NCBI GenBank assembly: GCA_029260795.1 | Contig: JAJDCO010000054.1 | Span: 87,255 to 151,254 of the forward strand | DNA from: Planctomycetota bacterium | GTDB taxonomy: Bacteria > Planctomycetota > OFTM77 | DNA: 64,000 nucleotides | Reading direction: 5' to 3' | In this document: piece after piece, positions 46,093 through 54,890 of the stretch | Layout: every line of letters starts with the position of its first letter | Numbering within the stretch: the first letter of the stretch is position 1 | Position numbers and translations under genes: made by a program | The notes under the pieces: model-generated | What the model was told of the DNA's origin: nothing | Database searches by the model: none | Seen by the model: the letters and a program-made list of their open reading frames with translations, nothing else

Positions 46093-46202
46093 GCCCGCAT
46101 TTCGGTTCGCGTTTGGTGGGAATCGAGTCCTCACGGTGAACGCAGGTTCATCGACCGCTCGTCCGGTGGACTCGGATGTGTCGGGGGAACCGAAATGCGG
46201 GC
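46093..46202. mobile_element. 110-bp MITE-like element with 16-bp perfect terminal inverted repeats
   Basis: GCCCGCATTTCGGTTC (46093-46108) and GAACCGAAATGCGGGC (46187-46202) are exact reverse complements enclosing 78 bp with no coding potential. The arm shares GCCCGCATTTC with the sequence at 63859-63869, beside the right edge of the window. No convincing target-site duplication. It lies between the truncated ankyrin gene and the next gene. Size and perfect ends fit a non-autonomous transposon; a large transcript hairpin is the alternative. Confidence 0.65.
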
Positions 46203-46224
46203 CAGAAACAGGTGGCCTGGGAGA

Positions 46225-47232
46225 TCAGGCGCCGAAGATGCGGCTCAAGGTGTCATCGCTGGAGCGGGCGGGGCAGATCGAAGCGAGATCTGCATGCAGC
46301 CAGCCGTGAACCGAGATCACGTCGCCCGACTTGGGCTCGCGCGGAAGATCTTCGGGATCACACAGCACCGTCAGAGTGAAGCCGCAGGTCTCGACCGCGA
46401 TGCTCCAGAAGGGGCCACCATCGGCGTCGTCGTTGAGACGCCAGAGGGCTTCGCGCACGAAGCCATTGAGGAAGACGTCCGCCGTCCCGACGCCGACGTC
46501 GGATCGCAGCATGCCGGTCGGAACGAAGCTCTGGACGCCCCACCCTTTGATGCTCCAGGAGGGAACGGGACGCTTGTTGGCGTCGACCTCGATCACACCC
46601 TGGGAGTCGAAGGAAGGGGGCTCGAAGGCGGAGGTCGAGGCACTATCGGCGAGATGCGCCTCGGGATCGTTGGCCATGATCTCGGCGACGTCGGCGGCTT
46701 CGCGAGCCTCTTCGGCTTCGCGGACGGCTCGTAGCTCTCGCCACTCTCGGTTCACGATCTCGTCGAACTCGGCTTCGGTGTCGAAGAGCTGGACCCCACC
46801 CGAAGCACAGCAGGCCAAGCGAAGCTCGACGGGCTGGTTGTTCCAGAGGCTCTCTTCATCCACGAGCGGCGAGTCGGTGATGGCGACTCGAGTGCGCGTC
46901 AGAATGCCTTCCCCTTCACGAGCCGCTTCGGCCGAGCCGTGGATGTGAGCCGTCACGATCAGCTCCCCATCGTCACCCTCGGGCCGTGACTTCTGACTCA
47001 GCGTGGCCACGACGCTGCGACCTTCACAGAACGCGGGTGAGAAGAAAGAGAGCTCGTTCTGTACGACGAGCATTCGCAGCTCGACTCCGCCCCCACAGCG
47101 GTATCGTACAAACCCCCGTCGAGCTCCCAACCGCAAGCGCTCCCCCCGACGCAGGGCGCGCTGCACCAGCTTGGAGAAGGACTCCGCATTGCGGATGTCC
47201 GCGAAGCCGATGCAACTCAGATTGCTCGCCAT
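46225..47232 (-). CDS. Hypothetical cytoplasmic protein
   Basis: 335 aa. No signal peptide or membrane helix. I recognise no family. Two mixed alpha/beta halves: the first (1-185) has LSCIGFADIRNAESFSKLVQRA and a strand-rich middle; the second (205-330) has SWSIKGWGVQSFVPTG, FWSIAVETCGFTLTVLCDPEDLP and GDVISVHGWLHADL. They are joined by an acidic Ala-rich helix (REAEEAREAADVAEIMAND). The second half resembles a beta-barrel or OB-like fold, but this is only a guess. Ends 22 nt from the MITE-like element. Confidence 0.6.
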   Translation of the reverse strand: MASNLSCIGFADIRNAESFSKLVQRALRRGERLRLGARRGFVRYRCGGGVELRMLVVQNELSFFSPAFCEGRSVVATLSQKSRPEGDDGELIVTAHIHGSAEAAREGEGILTRTRVAITDSPLVDEESLWNNQPVELRLACCASGGVQLFDTEAEFDEIVNREWRELRAVREAEEAREAADVAEIMANDPEAHLADSASTSAFEPPSFDSQGVIEVDANKRPVPSWSIKGWGVQSFVPTGMLRSDVGVGTADVFLNGFVREALWRLNDDADGGPFWSIAVETCGFTLTVLCDPEDLPREPKSGDVISVHGWLHADLASICPARSSDDTLSRIFGA

Positions 47233-47464
47233 GCTCGGTCAGCCCTTTCCTCTGGAGAGCTCCCCCCGGGAGTCCCTCGCAAGTGCGCGTTCATGACGCG
47301 ACGCCCGACGAGCGCCGCCTTCATCAACGTATGATCGGCCGACCTGCGAATCGGTTTACCTTCGAGACCAGTTTTGGCGTCAGGTGCCTGGGGTCTTGGC
47401 GCAGATTCAGCAAGTTCAAGCAAGGTCACGAAGGTCGTGGAGACGGAGGGCGTCGAAAGTCCGA

Positions 47465-48865
47465 TCACGCCTCGTGAGTCGACCCGGTCCAACTCTCTGC
47501 CAACGAGCCCGCTTCCCGAACACAATCGTTGAGGCCGATGCCGCGATAGCCATTGCCACCGAGAGCCAGCCCCGGACGATCGTTCAGCTTCTCCTCCAGG
47601 CGAGCCAGGCGGCCGAGGTGACCGACCTCGTACTGCGGAATGCCCCGAGGCCAGCGTTGGAGCTTCACCACGCGCGGCTCCCCTCGGAGCCCGAGCAAGG
47701 GGCGCAGCTCGTCGAGCGTCGTCCTCTGGATCTCGGCATCGCTCAGCTCGAGGGCTTCCGGATCCCGAACGCCTCCGATCATCGCGCGCAGACTCACCTG
47801 CCCCTCGGGCGCATGCGGTGGAAAGCAGACGCTGGGAAAGAGACAACCTAAGAGCCGGCCCGGCTCGCGGCGCGGGCGCAGGTATCCGAACCCAGTCAAG
47901 GCGTGCCTGACGTGATCCCGCTCGAATCCCAAACCGACCACCACGATCGAGGCAGCCGGAATCTCTCTCAATAGCGCCGAGACCTCGTGGTCGCTCTGCA
48001 GTACCTCGGCCGCGAGATGGGGAGGAATACAGAGTGCCAGTCGGTGAGCTCGAATCGTCTCGCCGGTGGCGAATCGGAGCTGCCACTCCTCACCGACCCG
48101 CCGCGCGTCCGTCAGTCTCGATTCCAAGGCCACCCGATCACCCAGCCGCGACGCCAGGGCGTCGACGAGCTCCTGCGTCCCGAGGGGAAAGGAGCTCAAC
48201 CGTCCTCCCGGGCCACCGGGGCCACCCGCGGTCGCGCCCTGGGCGCGAGCGGCTCGCCGGCGGCGGATCATGCCGCGGATCAAGCTGCCGTGCTCTCGCT
48301 CGAGCGCCACCAGACGCGGAAACGCCGCTTCCACGGACAGCCGCTCGGCGTCGCCCCCGAAGATCCCGGTGACCATCGCATCGATCAGAACCTCCGTCGC
48401 CTCCGATCCCAAGTGCCGACGAGCGAACGAAGCGACGGACTCCTCACCTTCGGGTGATCGATAGCGGCGAAGACCTTCCGTGATCACTCGCAGTCGACCC
48501 GCGAGAGAGAGAAGCGGCGAGCGGAGGAAGGCCGCAGGGCCTTCGGGCAGCTCGACCAGTCGACCTCGCCTCAGGAGGAAACGGTGGCGGGCGGCGGGTG
48601 CCGCGGGCAGGAGTCGCGACTCGAGGCCGACGTCGATCGCCAGGTCGCGGGTGAAAGGAACGTTGTCGAGGAATCCGTTCGCCCCGCGCTCCCAGACGAA
48701 GCCGTCGGAGTGCGAGCTGCCCAGAGTTCCGCCTAGCCGGGCAGCCGCTTCGAAGAGCACGACGTCTTGGTCAGATTTCAGGAGCTGCCAGGCGAGCGTG
48801 CTTCCGAAGATCCCGCCCCCCACGACGGCCGCGTCGAGTACTCGGTCCTGGGTGAGAGCGTTCAT
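47465..48865 (-). CDS. hemY: Protoporphyrinogen oxidase (HemY/PPOX type)
   Basis: 466 aa from ATG 48865, overlapping the upstream stop as ATGA. FAD dinucleotide-binding motif VVGGGIFGSTLAWQLL with LFEAAARLGGTLGS, GANGFLDN, SVEAAFPRLVALEREHGSLIRG (a PPOX hallmark), SFPLGTQELVDALASRL and C-terminal GLALGGNGYRGIGLNDCVREA. It oxidises protoporphyrinogen IX to protoporphyrin IX using oxygen, late in haem synthesis. Normal length for HemY. The 232 nt beyond its stop hold no gene. Confidence 0.9.
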   Translation of the reverse strand: MNALTQDRVLDAAVVGGGIFGSTLAWQLLKSDQDVVLFEAAARLGGTLGSSHSDGFVWERGANGFLDNVPFTRDLAIDVGLESRLLPAAPAARHRFLLRRGRLVELPEGPAAFLRSPLLSLAGRLRVITEGLRRYRSPEGEESVASFARRHLGSEATEVLIDAMVTGIFGGDAERLSVEAAFPRLVALEREHGSLIRGMIRRRRAARAQGATAGGPGGPGGRLSSFPLGTQELVDALASRLGDRVALESRLTDARRVGEEWQLRFATGETIRAHRLALCIPPHLAAEVLQSDHEVSALLREIPAASIVVVGLGFERDHVRHALTGFGYLRPRREPGRLLGCLFPSVCFPPHAPEGQVSLRAMIGGVRDPEALELSDAEIQRTTLDELRPLLGLRGEPRVVKLQRWPRGIPQYEVGHLGRLARLEEKLNDRPGLALGGNGYRGIGLNDCVREAGSLAESWTGSTHEA

Positions 48866-49446
48866 CCAGGCTCTTCCTCGAGGACGAGCGTGGGCATCGC
48901 CGATCCGCGACCGGCCGAGCTTTGACCCGCTCGATAGGGCGCGAAGTGCCGGCGCACCTGGCTCACGAAGTCCGAGACATCGAGCCCCATGAAGAAGCGG
49001 CCTTCGTGGCAACGGCCGCTCCGCAAGACGCTCACCAGCTTCGCTTCACCGCTGGTCGAGAGTCGAGCCGCCCCTTCGGCCGATCCCATGAAGGCCTTCA
49101 ACAGCGCGGCCGCGACCTGAATGAGGCCCTGCAAGAAGAGCGCGGGCGGTCCCTCTTTGTCCGTGACCTGCCACAGACCTTCCCACGCCTCGTGCGCCTC
49201 CCACCAGAAGGCCTGGTTGTAGAGATCGATTCCATACAAGTAGTCGACGTTGCGAGCCCAGCCATCGGGCTCCCAGGGTCCTGGCCAGGCCGGAGGTTGG
49301 CCGCCTTCGTAGCTATGTCCGTTCGGATCGTTGATCGGGTGCGGCAGCCCGACACCCGGGACGAATCGATAGGCCGGCAGAGCCCGCTCCGGCTGCCAGC
49401 GGGCCGGGGCGTCCTCCGCGGGTCGCGGCTGCGGGGCCGAGTCCAT
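48862..49446 (-). CDS. DUF309-family protein
   Basis: 194 aa from ATG 49446, AGGAG 8 nt upstream. Core DUF309 signature: YNQAFWWEAHEAWEGLWQ followed by ALFLQGLIQVAAALLK, a helical bundle with conserved His/Glu/Trp, function unknown, possibly metal binding. The N-terminal 60 residues are Pro-rich with HPINDPNGHSY. Translation is coupled to hemY by a 4-nt overlap, a context that might link it to haem. Confidence 0.8.
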   Translation of the reverse strand: MDSAPQPRPAEDAPARWQPERALPAYRFVPGVGLPHPINDPNGHSYEGGQPPAWPGPWEPDGWARNVDYLYGIDLYNQAFWWEAHEAWEGLWQVTDKEGPPALFLQGLIQVAAALLKAFMGSAEGAARLSTSGEAKLVSVLRSGRCHEGRFFMGLDVSDFVSQVRRHFAPYRAGQSSAGRGSAMPTLVLEEEPG

Positions 49447-49574
49447 GCAGCGTAGCTCCTGGCGAGGGAAGGCGAGGGTATTCGAGGCCGGGCACATTAT
49501 CATGGCGCGCACCCAGGTCGCACGCCTTGCGGCGTCATCCGCTGTCATTCTCCCCGTACTCGAGGAACTACTCG

Positions 49575-50792
49575 ATGCCTCGCCGCCCGCGTTCGCATTC
49601 CCGTCCCCGACAAGCCCCCGATCTCTTGGAGCTCAGCTCCGGAACCGACACCCTCGCCGCCGGACATCCCTGGGTCTTTCGCGATGCGGCCGTACGTCGG
49701 TTGGGTGCGTTGCCGCTGGGTCATGAGCTGGACGTTCACGACGCGAAGACGGGGCGATTCTTGGGTCGCGGCCTCTTTGAGCCCGAGGGGACGATCGCGG
49801 TCCGCATCTTCTCGCGACAGCCCGGTGAGCACTTCGACCTCGGATTCGTCCTGAAGCGGCTCGACCGAGCTCTCGAGCTGCGACGAACCTGGCTAAACCT
49901 CCACGACACGAACGCCTACCGTCTGGTGAACGCGGAGTCGGACGGGTTACCCGGACTCGTGATCGAGCGCTTCGCCGACTGGATCGTGGTCCAACCCTAC
50001 TCGGATCTCTGGAGCACGATCCCGGCTCCGTTGATCGAGCGCCTCACCGCCCTCGGCGCCACCGGCGTCCTTCTCCGTCCGCGTCAGCGGAGTCAGGCTC
50101 CTTGCCTCGACCTCCTCGCCGGAGTGGCCCCTCCCGAGCAGGCCGAGGTCCTCGAGAACGGGATTCGCTATCGCGCCTTCACTCAGGACGGCGTCAAGCC
50201 CGGCCTCTATCTCGATCATCGCGAGACACGGCAACGTCTCGCCGGCATGCTGGCGGGTCGCCGCTTCATGAACGCGTTCTCCTATACCGCCGGCTTCACG
50301 GTGGCCGCCGCGGCTGGAGCCGCTTGCGAGTCCTTCAACGTCGACCAGTCCGGCTGGTGTCATGACGTGGCTCGCGAGAACCTGACGCGAAACGCAGCGC
50401 GTGGCGAGCATCATTTCATCACCGCCGACGTGCTCGAAGTGCTGGAGCGCTGGGACTCGGGTCCGCTCGATGCCGTGATCCTCGATCCACCCGCCTTTTC
50501 CACGAGCCGCCGCGGAGTCCAAACGAACAAGCGGGATCTGGCGCGCCTCGTCACGCTGGGGCTCCGGCCCGTTCGCCCCGGCGGGCTGCTGGTCGTCGCG
50601 TCCAACGAGGGACGGCTCGGCTGGCCCGAGCTCTTGAAGCACGTCGCTCGCGGCGCGCGCGCGGCGGGACGGGAGGCGGCCTTGGTCAGCCGCTGGAGCG
50701 CCCCCGTCGACTTCCCGACCTTGGCCGGATTTCCTGAGGGCGACCGATTGAAAGTCGTGGTTGCCACCGCCGGTCCGATCGGGAATAAATAG
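49575..50792 (+). CDS. RlmI/RlmK-type rRNA (cytosine-C5) methyltransferase-like
   Basis: 405 aa from ATG 49575 with GAGGA upstream. N-terminal PUA-like domain (about 20-95, HPWVFRDAAVRRLG), a central EEHD-type domain (RLVNAESDGLPGLVIERFADWIVVQ) and a SAM methyltransferase core: LYLDHRETRQRL, MNAFSYTAGFTVAAAA, FNVDQSG and the DPPAFS motif IV. RlmI methylates C1962 of 23S rRNA in E. coli; order and length match. Residue-level rRNA target here is inferred. It ends inside the control region of the BlaI gene. Confidence 0.88.
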   Translation: MPRRPRSHSRPRQAPDLLELSSGTDTLAAGHPWVFRDAAVRRLGALPLGHELDVHDAKTGRFLGRGLFEPEGTIAVRIFSRQPGEHFDLGFVLKRLDRALELRRTWLNLHDTNAYRLVNAESDGLPGLVIERFADWIVVQPYSDLWSTIPAPLIERLTALGATGVLLRPRQRSQAPCLDLLAGVAPPEQAEVLENGIRYRAFTQDGVKPGLYLDHRETRQRLAGMLAGRRFMNAFSYTAGFTVAAAAGAACESFNVDQSGWCHDVARENLTRNAARGEHHFITADVLEVLERWDSGPLDAVILDPPAFSTSRRGVQTNKRDLARLVTLGLRPVRPGGLLVVASNEGRLGWPELLKHVARGARAAGREAALVSRWSAPVDFPTLAGFPEGDRLKVVVATAGPIGNK

Positions 50793-50811
50793 ACACGCGT
50801 CGATTTTCGAC

Positions 50812-50839
50812 TTGCAGCAAATCGACAATTGTCTATTTT
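50812..50839 (+). promoter_or_regulatory. Promoter with embedded palindromic operator for BlaI
   Basis: TTGCAG (50812-50817), 16-nt spacer, TATTTT (50834-50839). The spacer ends with the perfect 10-bp palindrome GACAATTGTC (50824-50833), directly against the -10. Outside it, AAATAGACA (50787-50795) and TGTCTATTT (50830-50838) form a wider inverted repeat. BlaI/MecI repressors bind ACA..TGT-type dyads, so this is the likely autoregulatory operator. Confidence 0.65.
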
Positions 50840-50874
50840 GGCATCGTCACTCTGAACGCAAAGGAGCGTGGCCG

Positions 50875-51267
50875 ATGACGGACCTTCCCAAGGCGGAGCT
50901 CGAGGTGATGAGCTGCCTGTGGCGCCAGGGCCCGCAGCTCGTCCGCGAGATCCGGGAGCGACTGGCGGCCTCGCGGCCCATGAGTCACGCCTCGGTCTCG
51001 ACTCTGCTCAAGCGCCTCGAATCGAAGGGGCTCGTCGCTCGCGAGAAGGCCGGGACCGGCAAGGCCTTCGTGTACCGATCGCGGGTCGCACCGACCCGAA
51101 CCCAGCGTCAAATCCTGGGCGATCTCGTCCAGCGGGTCTTCGACGGCAGTGGTGTCGCCCTGGTGGCTTCGCTGTTCGAGACGAAGCCGCCCAGCCCGGA
51201 AGAGATCGTGCAGCTCCAAGAGCTCCTGGATGAGCTCAAGGCGGAGTCGAAGGAGAAGCCTTCATGA
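50875..51267 (+). CDS. blaI: BlaI/MecI-family transcriptional repressor
   Basis: 130 aa from ATG 50875, GGAG 9 nt upstream. Winged helix: LPKAELEVMSCLWRQGP, LVREIRERLAASRPMSHASVSTLLKRLESKGLVAREKAG. The C-terminal dimerisation part (LVQRVFDGSGVALVASLFE) is typical. In the classic system the M56 partner cleaves or triggers cleavage of BlaI when its sensor domain is engaged, freeing the promoter. Its stop overlaps the M56 gene as ATGA, so both are made together. The palindromic operator lies 41 nt upstream. Confidence 0.92.
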   Translation: MTDLPKAELEVMSCLWRQGPQLVREIRERLAASRPMSHASVSTLLKRLESKGLVAREKAGTGKAFVYRSRVAPTRTQRQILGDLVQRVFDGSGVALVASLFETKPPSPEEIVQLQELLDELKAESKEKPS

Positions 51268-53759
51268 CGTTCACCGAGCGCTGGATCGAGTGGGCCGAGC
51301 ATTGGTGGCCCCTGTTGTTGTCGGCGTCGCTGCAGGTGGCCTTGGTGGCCGCGATCGCTCTGCTGCTGGTCGGCCGCTTGCGCCGCTGGTCCTCTCCGAT
51401 CAACTACGCCATCCTTTGCCTCGCCCTACTGAAGTTCGCGATGCCCCCGATCTGGTCGGCCCCGACCGGGCTCTTCTCGCACACGCTCTCTCACGAGCCG
51501 TCGCGAGCGGAACCGTCGACTCGAATCCGCGAGGCCTTCGTCGCGACCTCGCCGCGGGAGCTCGCGACGATCGTCACCAACGCCGAAAGCACTGGCCCGT
51601 TCGCGCCCCCCACCCGTGAGACCGCGCCTCTCTCGAGGGCTTCCACTCGTCGCCCAGCTCCCGCGCGACCCAGCCGGCCGCTCGCCTCGGCACCGCTCGA
51701 GCCTCTCGAGCGCGCGCTGCCGGCCCCGGCCTGGGCCTTGGGCGGGTACGTGCTGGGCGTGATCGGGGTCTCTCTCGGTGGGTTGTGGCTGCAGCTGCGC
51801 CTGCGACGCACCCGGCGGGGTGCCCAACGGGTCGCGAGCGGTGCGGCCTACCAGCGCTTCGAAGCCTGCGTCGCTCGTCTCGGAATGCGACGCCCGCCCA
51901 GCCTTCTCGTCTCGTCCTCGGCCACGTTTCCCATCGCGTTCGGAGTGATACGTCCCGCGGTGCTCGTGCCCGAGTCCATGCTCTCGCGCCTGTCGACCGA
52001 CGAGCTCGAGACCGTCTTCGAGCACGAGCTCACCCATCATCGCCACGGCGATCTCTGGGTCAGCGGGTTTCAACTCCTCCTGTCCATCGCATGGTGGTTC
52101 CATCCCATGATCTGGTTGCTTCATCGCAAGATTCGCCAGGCTCGCGAAGACTGGTGTGACGATGCCGTGCTCGCCCGACGCCCCGACTCCGAGCCCCTCT
52201 ACTGCCAGACGCTGCTGCGCGTGGCCGCCAGCGGCGGATCTCCTCCTCCGCGAGCGGCGCTGGCGATGGCGACGTCGCGTAACTCGCTCGAGCGACGCTT
52301 TCGTCGGCTCCTTCGCCCGGCCGCCGCTCGCCGCGCTCGCCTCTCTCCGGCGGCCGGCCTGCTGATCCTGGCCCTCGCCGCCGTGCTGCTTCCCGGCGCG
52401 TCGCCGGCGTCCCACTCGACTCCGACACCGTCCGCGAGGCAAGATGCCCACGACGCCTTCTACGACCTCGAGCTCCAAGAGCAGGACGAACCGTCTCCGC
52501 TTCCCGGTGAATCCGACCAGACCGTGCGCGCCTTCCAGCTCCGTCACGCGGACGCCCGGGATGTGATTGAGGCGCTCGGTGCGTTGATGGAGGGCTCAGC
52601 GCGGTCGGCTCTCGAGGGACGGATCCGCTTCACCTCCCGGGGCTCGGCGGTCTTTGCTCGCGGCTCGACGGCGGATCTCGAGCTCGTTGCGAGCTGGGTC
52701 CAGGATCTCGACTCGGGGCCCACCGGGGCGGACGGCTCCTATCCGGACCGTTCGATCTTCATCGGCTCCCCCGAAGTCCCCGAGGCCGCCCGAAGCGTGA
52801 TCGAGGAGCTCGAGCTGAACGTCGACCTGAAGAGCCTCTCGGTCGATGGCCTGTTCGAGGTCGAGGGAAACGGAGCGATTCGGTCAGCCGTTCGCGACAT
52901 CGTTCGCCTCCTGCCTTCCGAGACCGCCAGCTCGAGTGCGGCTACGAGGGAGGGCCGTTCGTACCAGGTGAAGGCCGGGGACACGCTGTCCCGGATCGCG
53001 CAGCAGTTTCTCGGATCGGCCCAACACGCTCCTGAGATCGCCCAGCTCAATCGAATCACTTCCCCGGCCCAGCTTCAGGTCGGTCAAGTCCTTCGAATCC
53101 CGAGTCCACCGGGGCAGTCGACGCTGGTCTCCATCGAGCTGGAGGGAGCCGACCTGCGAATCGACCCCCGTGGCACGATCGCGATTCGAGCCAAGACGAT
53201 GCGGGTCGTCGTGCGCACGACGGGCGCGGATCAAGGCGTGACGCTCGCGGGCGATTCGCGCATCGAAGCGGCCTCGGTGCGCGGTCAATTCCTGTTCGAC
53301 ATCGACTCGCCCCCGGGTCAGGTGGAGCTGCGCATCGTCTCCATTCGAGAGGAGCCACTGGTCTCGGTGAATGTGACTCGATCGACGGCCGAGACCGAGA
53401 TCCACATCGAGGCCGAGTCGGTCGTTTTGACGTCCCAAGATGGAACCGGACCGAAGACCGTGATCCGGAAAGGACGAATCGAATCGACCACGTCCATTCG
53501 TGTCGACGACCGGATCGACACGACGATTCAGGCTCTGCCGTCGTCGCAGCCCGAGGCTTCCGGAACTGTGATCGAGCTCGCGGCCGGCAAGCAGGACGGA
53601 GTCCGCGTGGGAGATCGCTTCCACGTGTATCGTGGCTCGATCTATCTCGGCGAGGTCGAGATCGTCGAAACGGAAGCGAAACGTGCGCGCGCTCGGGTTC
53701 AGGTGGCCGTCGAAGGACAGCCGATGCGCGTCGGGGACTCCGTCACGAACAAGCTCTGA
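51264..53759 (+). CDS. BlaR1-like M56 metallopeptidase with LysM domain
   Basis: 831 aa. Membrane helices at about 17-36, 46-62, 156-178 and 363-379. Zinc site HELTHHRHGD (HExxH 254-258) with a downstream Glu in REDWCDD (295), as in M56/BlaR1. After the last helix come an extracytoplasmic segment with a secretin-N-like fold (about 420-485, VRAFQLRHADARDVIEALGALM), then a LysM domain (566-613, SYQVKAGDTLSRIAQQFLG...LQVGQVLRIP), and finally a beta-rich region to 831. BlaR1 normally ends in a penicillin-binding sensor; here LysM, a peptidoglycan/chitin-binding fold, takes that place. Inferred: cell-wall state sensor that inactivates the coupled BlaI. Confidence 0.88.
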   Translation: MTFTERWIEWAEHWWPLLLSASLQVALVAAIALLLVGRLRRWSSPINYAILCLALLKFAMPPIWSAPTGLFSHTLSHEPSRAEPSTRIREAFVATSPRELATIVTNAESTGPFAPPTRETAPLSRASTRRPAPARPSRPLASAPLEPLERALPAPAWALGGYVLGVIGVSLGGLWLQLRLRRTRRGAQRVASGAAYQRFEACVARLGMRRPPSLLVSSSATFPIAFGVIRPAVLVPESMLSRLSTDELETVFEHELTHHRHGDLWVSGFQLLLSIAWWFHPMIWLLHRKIRQAREDWCDDAVLARRPDSEPLYCQTLLRVAASGGSPPPRAALAMATSRNSLERRFRRLLRPAAARRARLSPAAGLLILALAAVLLPGASPASHSTPTPSARQDAHDAFYDLELQEQDEPSPLPGESDQTVRAFQLRHADARDVIEALGALMEGSARSALEGRIRFTSRGSAVFARGSTADLELVASWVQDLDSGPTGADGSYPDRSIFIGSPEVPEAARSVIEELELNVDLKSLSVDGLFEVEGNGAIRSAVRDIVRLLPSETASSSAATREGRSYQVKAGDTLSRIAQQFLGSAQHAPEIAQLNRITSPAQLQVGQVLRIPSPPGQSTLVSIELEGADLRIDPRGTIAIRAKTMRVVVRTTGADQGVTLAGDSRIEAASVRGQFLFDIDSPPGQVELRIVSIREEPLVSVNVTRSTAETEIHIEAESVVLTSQDGTGPKTVIRKGRIESTTSIRVDDRIDTTIQALPSSQPEASGTVIELAAGKQDGVRVGDRFHVYRGSIYLGEVEIVETEAKRARARVQVAVEGQPMRVGDSVTNKL

Positions 53760-53808
53760 TGTCGTTGCGACCGGGGCGGCGAGCGCCGTCCCGGTCGCGG
53801 GCTCGAAT

Positions 53809-54771
53809 CTACTTTCGCTTCGCGTCGGCCGCGCCGACGATCTCCTGCAAGCGATTGCGGACGGCGAACCACGAGGGGCGCATGTGGATCAGGGCCGGGA
53901 AGACCTCGCGGACCACGCCTTTCTCATCGATCAAGTAGGTCGCCGTGCGCTCATAGGAGCCGAGCGTCTTGCCCTCGAGGTCTGCGACGATCTCGAAGGG
54001 CCGATCGTCGCCGAAGGGCTTGTAGAAGCGTCCGTGGGACTCGAGGTCTTCATCCTCTTGGGCGACCGCGATGGCGAACACGTCCTGCGAGGCGAACTGA
54101 TCCCATTGCTTCTGCAGCTGCACGAGCTGCCTGGCGCAGAAGGGTCACCAGAAGGCCCGGTAAGTCGTCACCAGGATCGGGCGCTTGCCGAGGTATTCAC
54201 TCAGGTCGACCGTGGACCCGTCTGACCGCGGCAACACGAAGGCCGCCGCTTTCTCACCGATCGCGAGTCCGTCCTTGCCGCTCCAAGTCGAGGGGAAGCT
54301 CGCCACCTTCTTCGAGCTGGCGCCCGGCTTCAGCGCCAACTCGACGCGACGTCGAATGAACCAGGCGTTCTGGGTCGGGTCTTGGCTCACGTACGCGAGA
54401 ACGTTGAATGCAAAGATGGCATCCTCAGCCGGCTCCGACTCGAGCGTGAACCGGATCGACTGGGTTCCCACGTCGACCAACCGCTCGAACGGCGACTGCA
54501 AGAACTCGTTGCGCGACAGCTCGCGATACTCCGTCAGGTGCCGCCCTTCGAGGCGCACGCCTTCAGGCACGAGAATCTGCAGGATCGGCTTGGGAACCCC
54601 AGCCTCGGAGGCAGCCCAGCCGTCTCGGATCGAGATCTCGAGGGAGATCTCGACGGCTTCACCCACGATCAGCCGGCTCTCGGAAAGGCGAGCGGTCACG
54701 CTCACCACGTCTTCGGGTGGAGCGTCTCCGCCGATCAGCAAGAGCGCCACCGCAAGCCAGCTCGAAACCAT
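53809..54771 (-). CDS. Exported peroxiredoxin-like selenoprotein with N-terminal DsbD-N-like domain
   Basis: 320 aa with selenocysteine at residue 209, encoded by the in-frame TGA 54147-54145. ATG 54771 was chosen for GGAG 6 nt upstream. Residues 1-15 are a signal peptide (SSWLAVALLLIGG); about 20-150 a beta-rich DsbD-N-like domain; about 165-320 an AhpC/TSA-type thioredoxin fold (IGEKAAAFVLPRSDGSTVDL, PILVTTYRAFW-U-PFCARQLVQLQ, FAIAVAQEDED, TYLIDEKGVVREVF). Homologues have FxRGxWCPFC here, so U replaces the catalytic Cys, giving a UxxC motif with Cys 212. Reading frame and family similarity continue unbroken past the TGA, and a SECIS-like hairpin follows. Inferred: periplasmic thiol peroxidase or oxidoreductase. 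Standard annotation would split it into two genes. Confidence 0.85.
54109..54142 (-). promoter_or_regulatory. Bacterial SECIS-like hairpin after the selenocysteine TGA
   Basis: Numbering bases after the TGA: CUUCUG (3-8) pairs with CAGAAG (31-36); inner CAGCU (16-20) pairs with AGCUG (26-30); the apical loop CGUGC (21-25) has GU at 22-23 (54123-54122). Bases 9-15 form a 5'-side bulge. Bacterial SECIS elements recognised by SelB are hairpins starting just after UGA with a GU-containing apical loop about 16-37 nt downstream, so size, position and loop agree. Confidence 0.75.
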
Positions 54772-54890
54772 GGTCATCTCCACGGGTGGATTCGATCAGA
54801 GGCATACACGACGAGGCAGCGACAGGCCGTCTCGTTCGCCGGCCAGGGAACCCTGGTATCGCACCGGCTATTCCGAACTTGCCGTGCCTC

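Noticed and set aside
54109..54147. TGA in the peroxiredoxin-like gene as a simple nonsense mutation
   Set aside because: The stop falls on the one residue most often replaced by selenocysteine, the downstream 112 residues keep family sequence without frameshifts, and a SECIS-like hairpin follows at the right distance.
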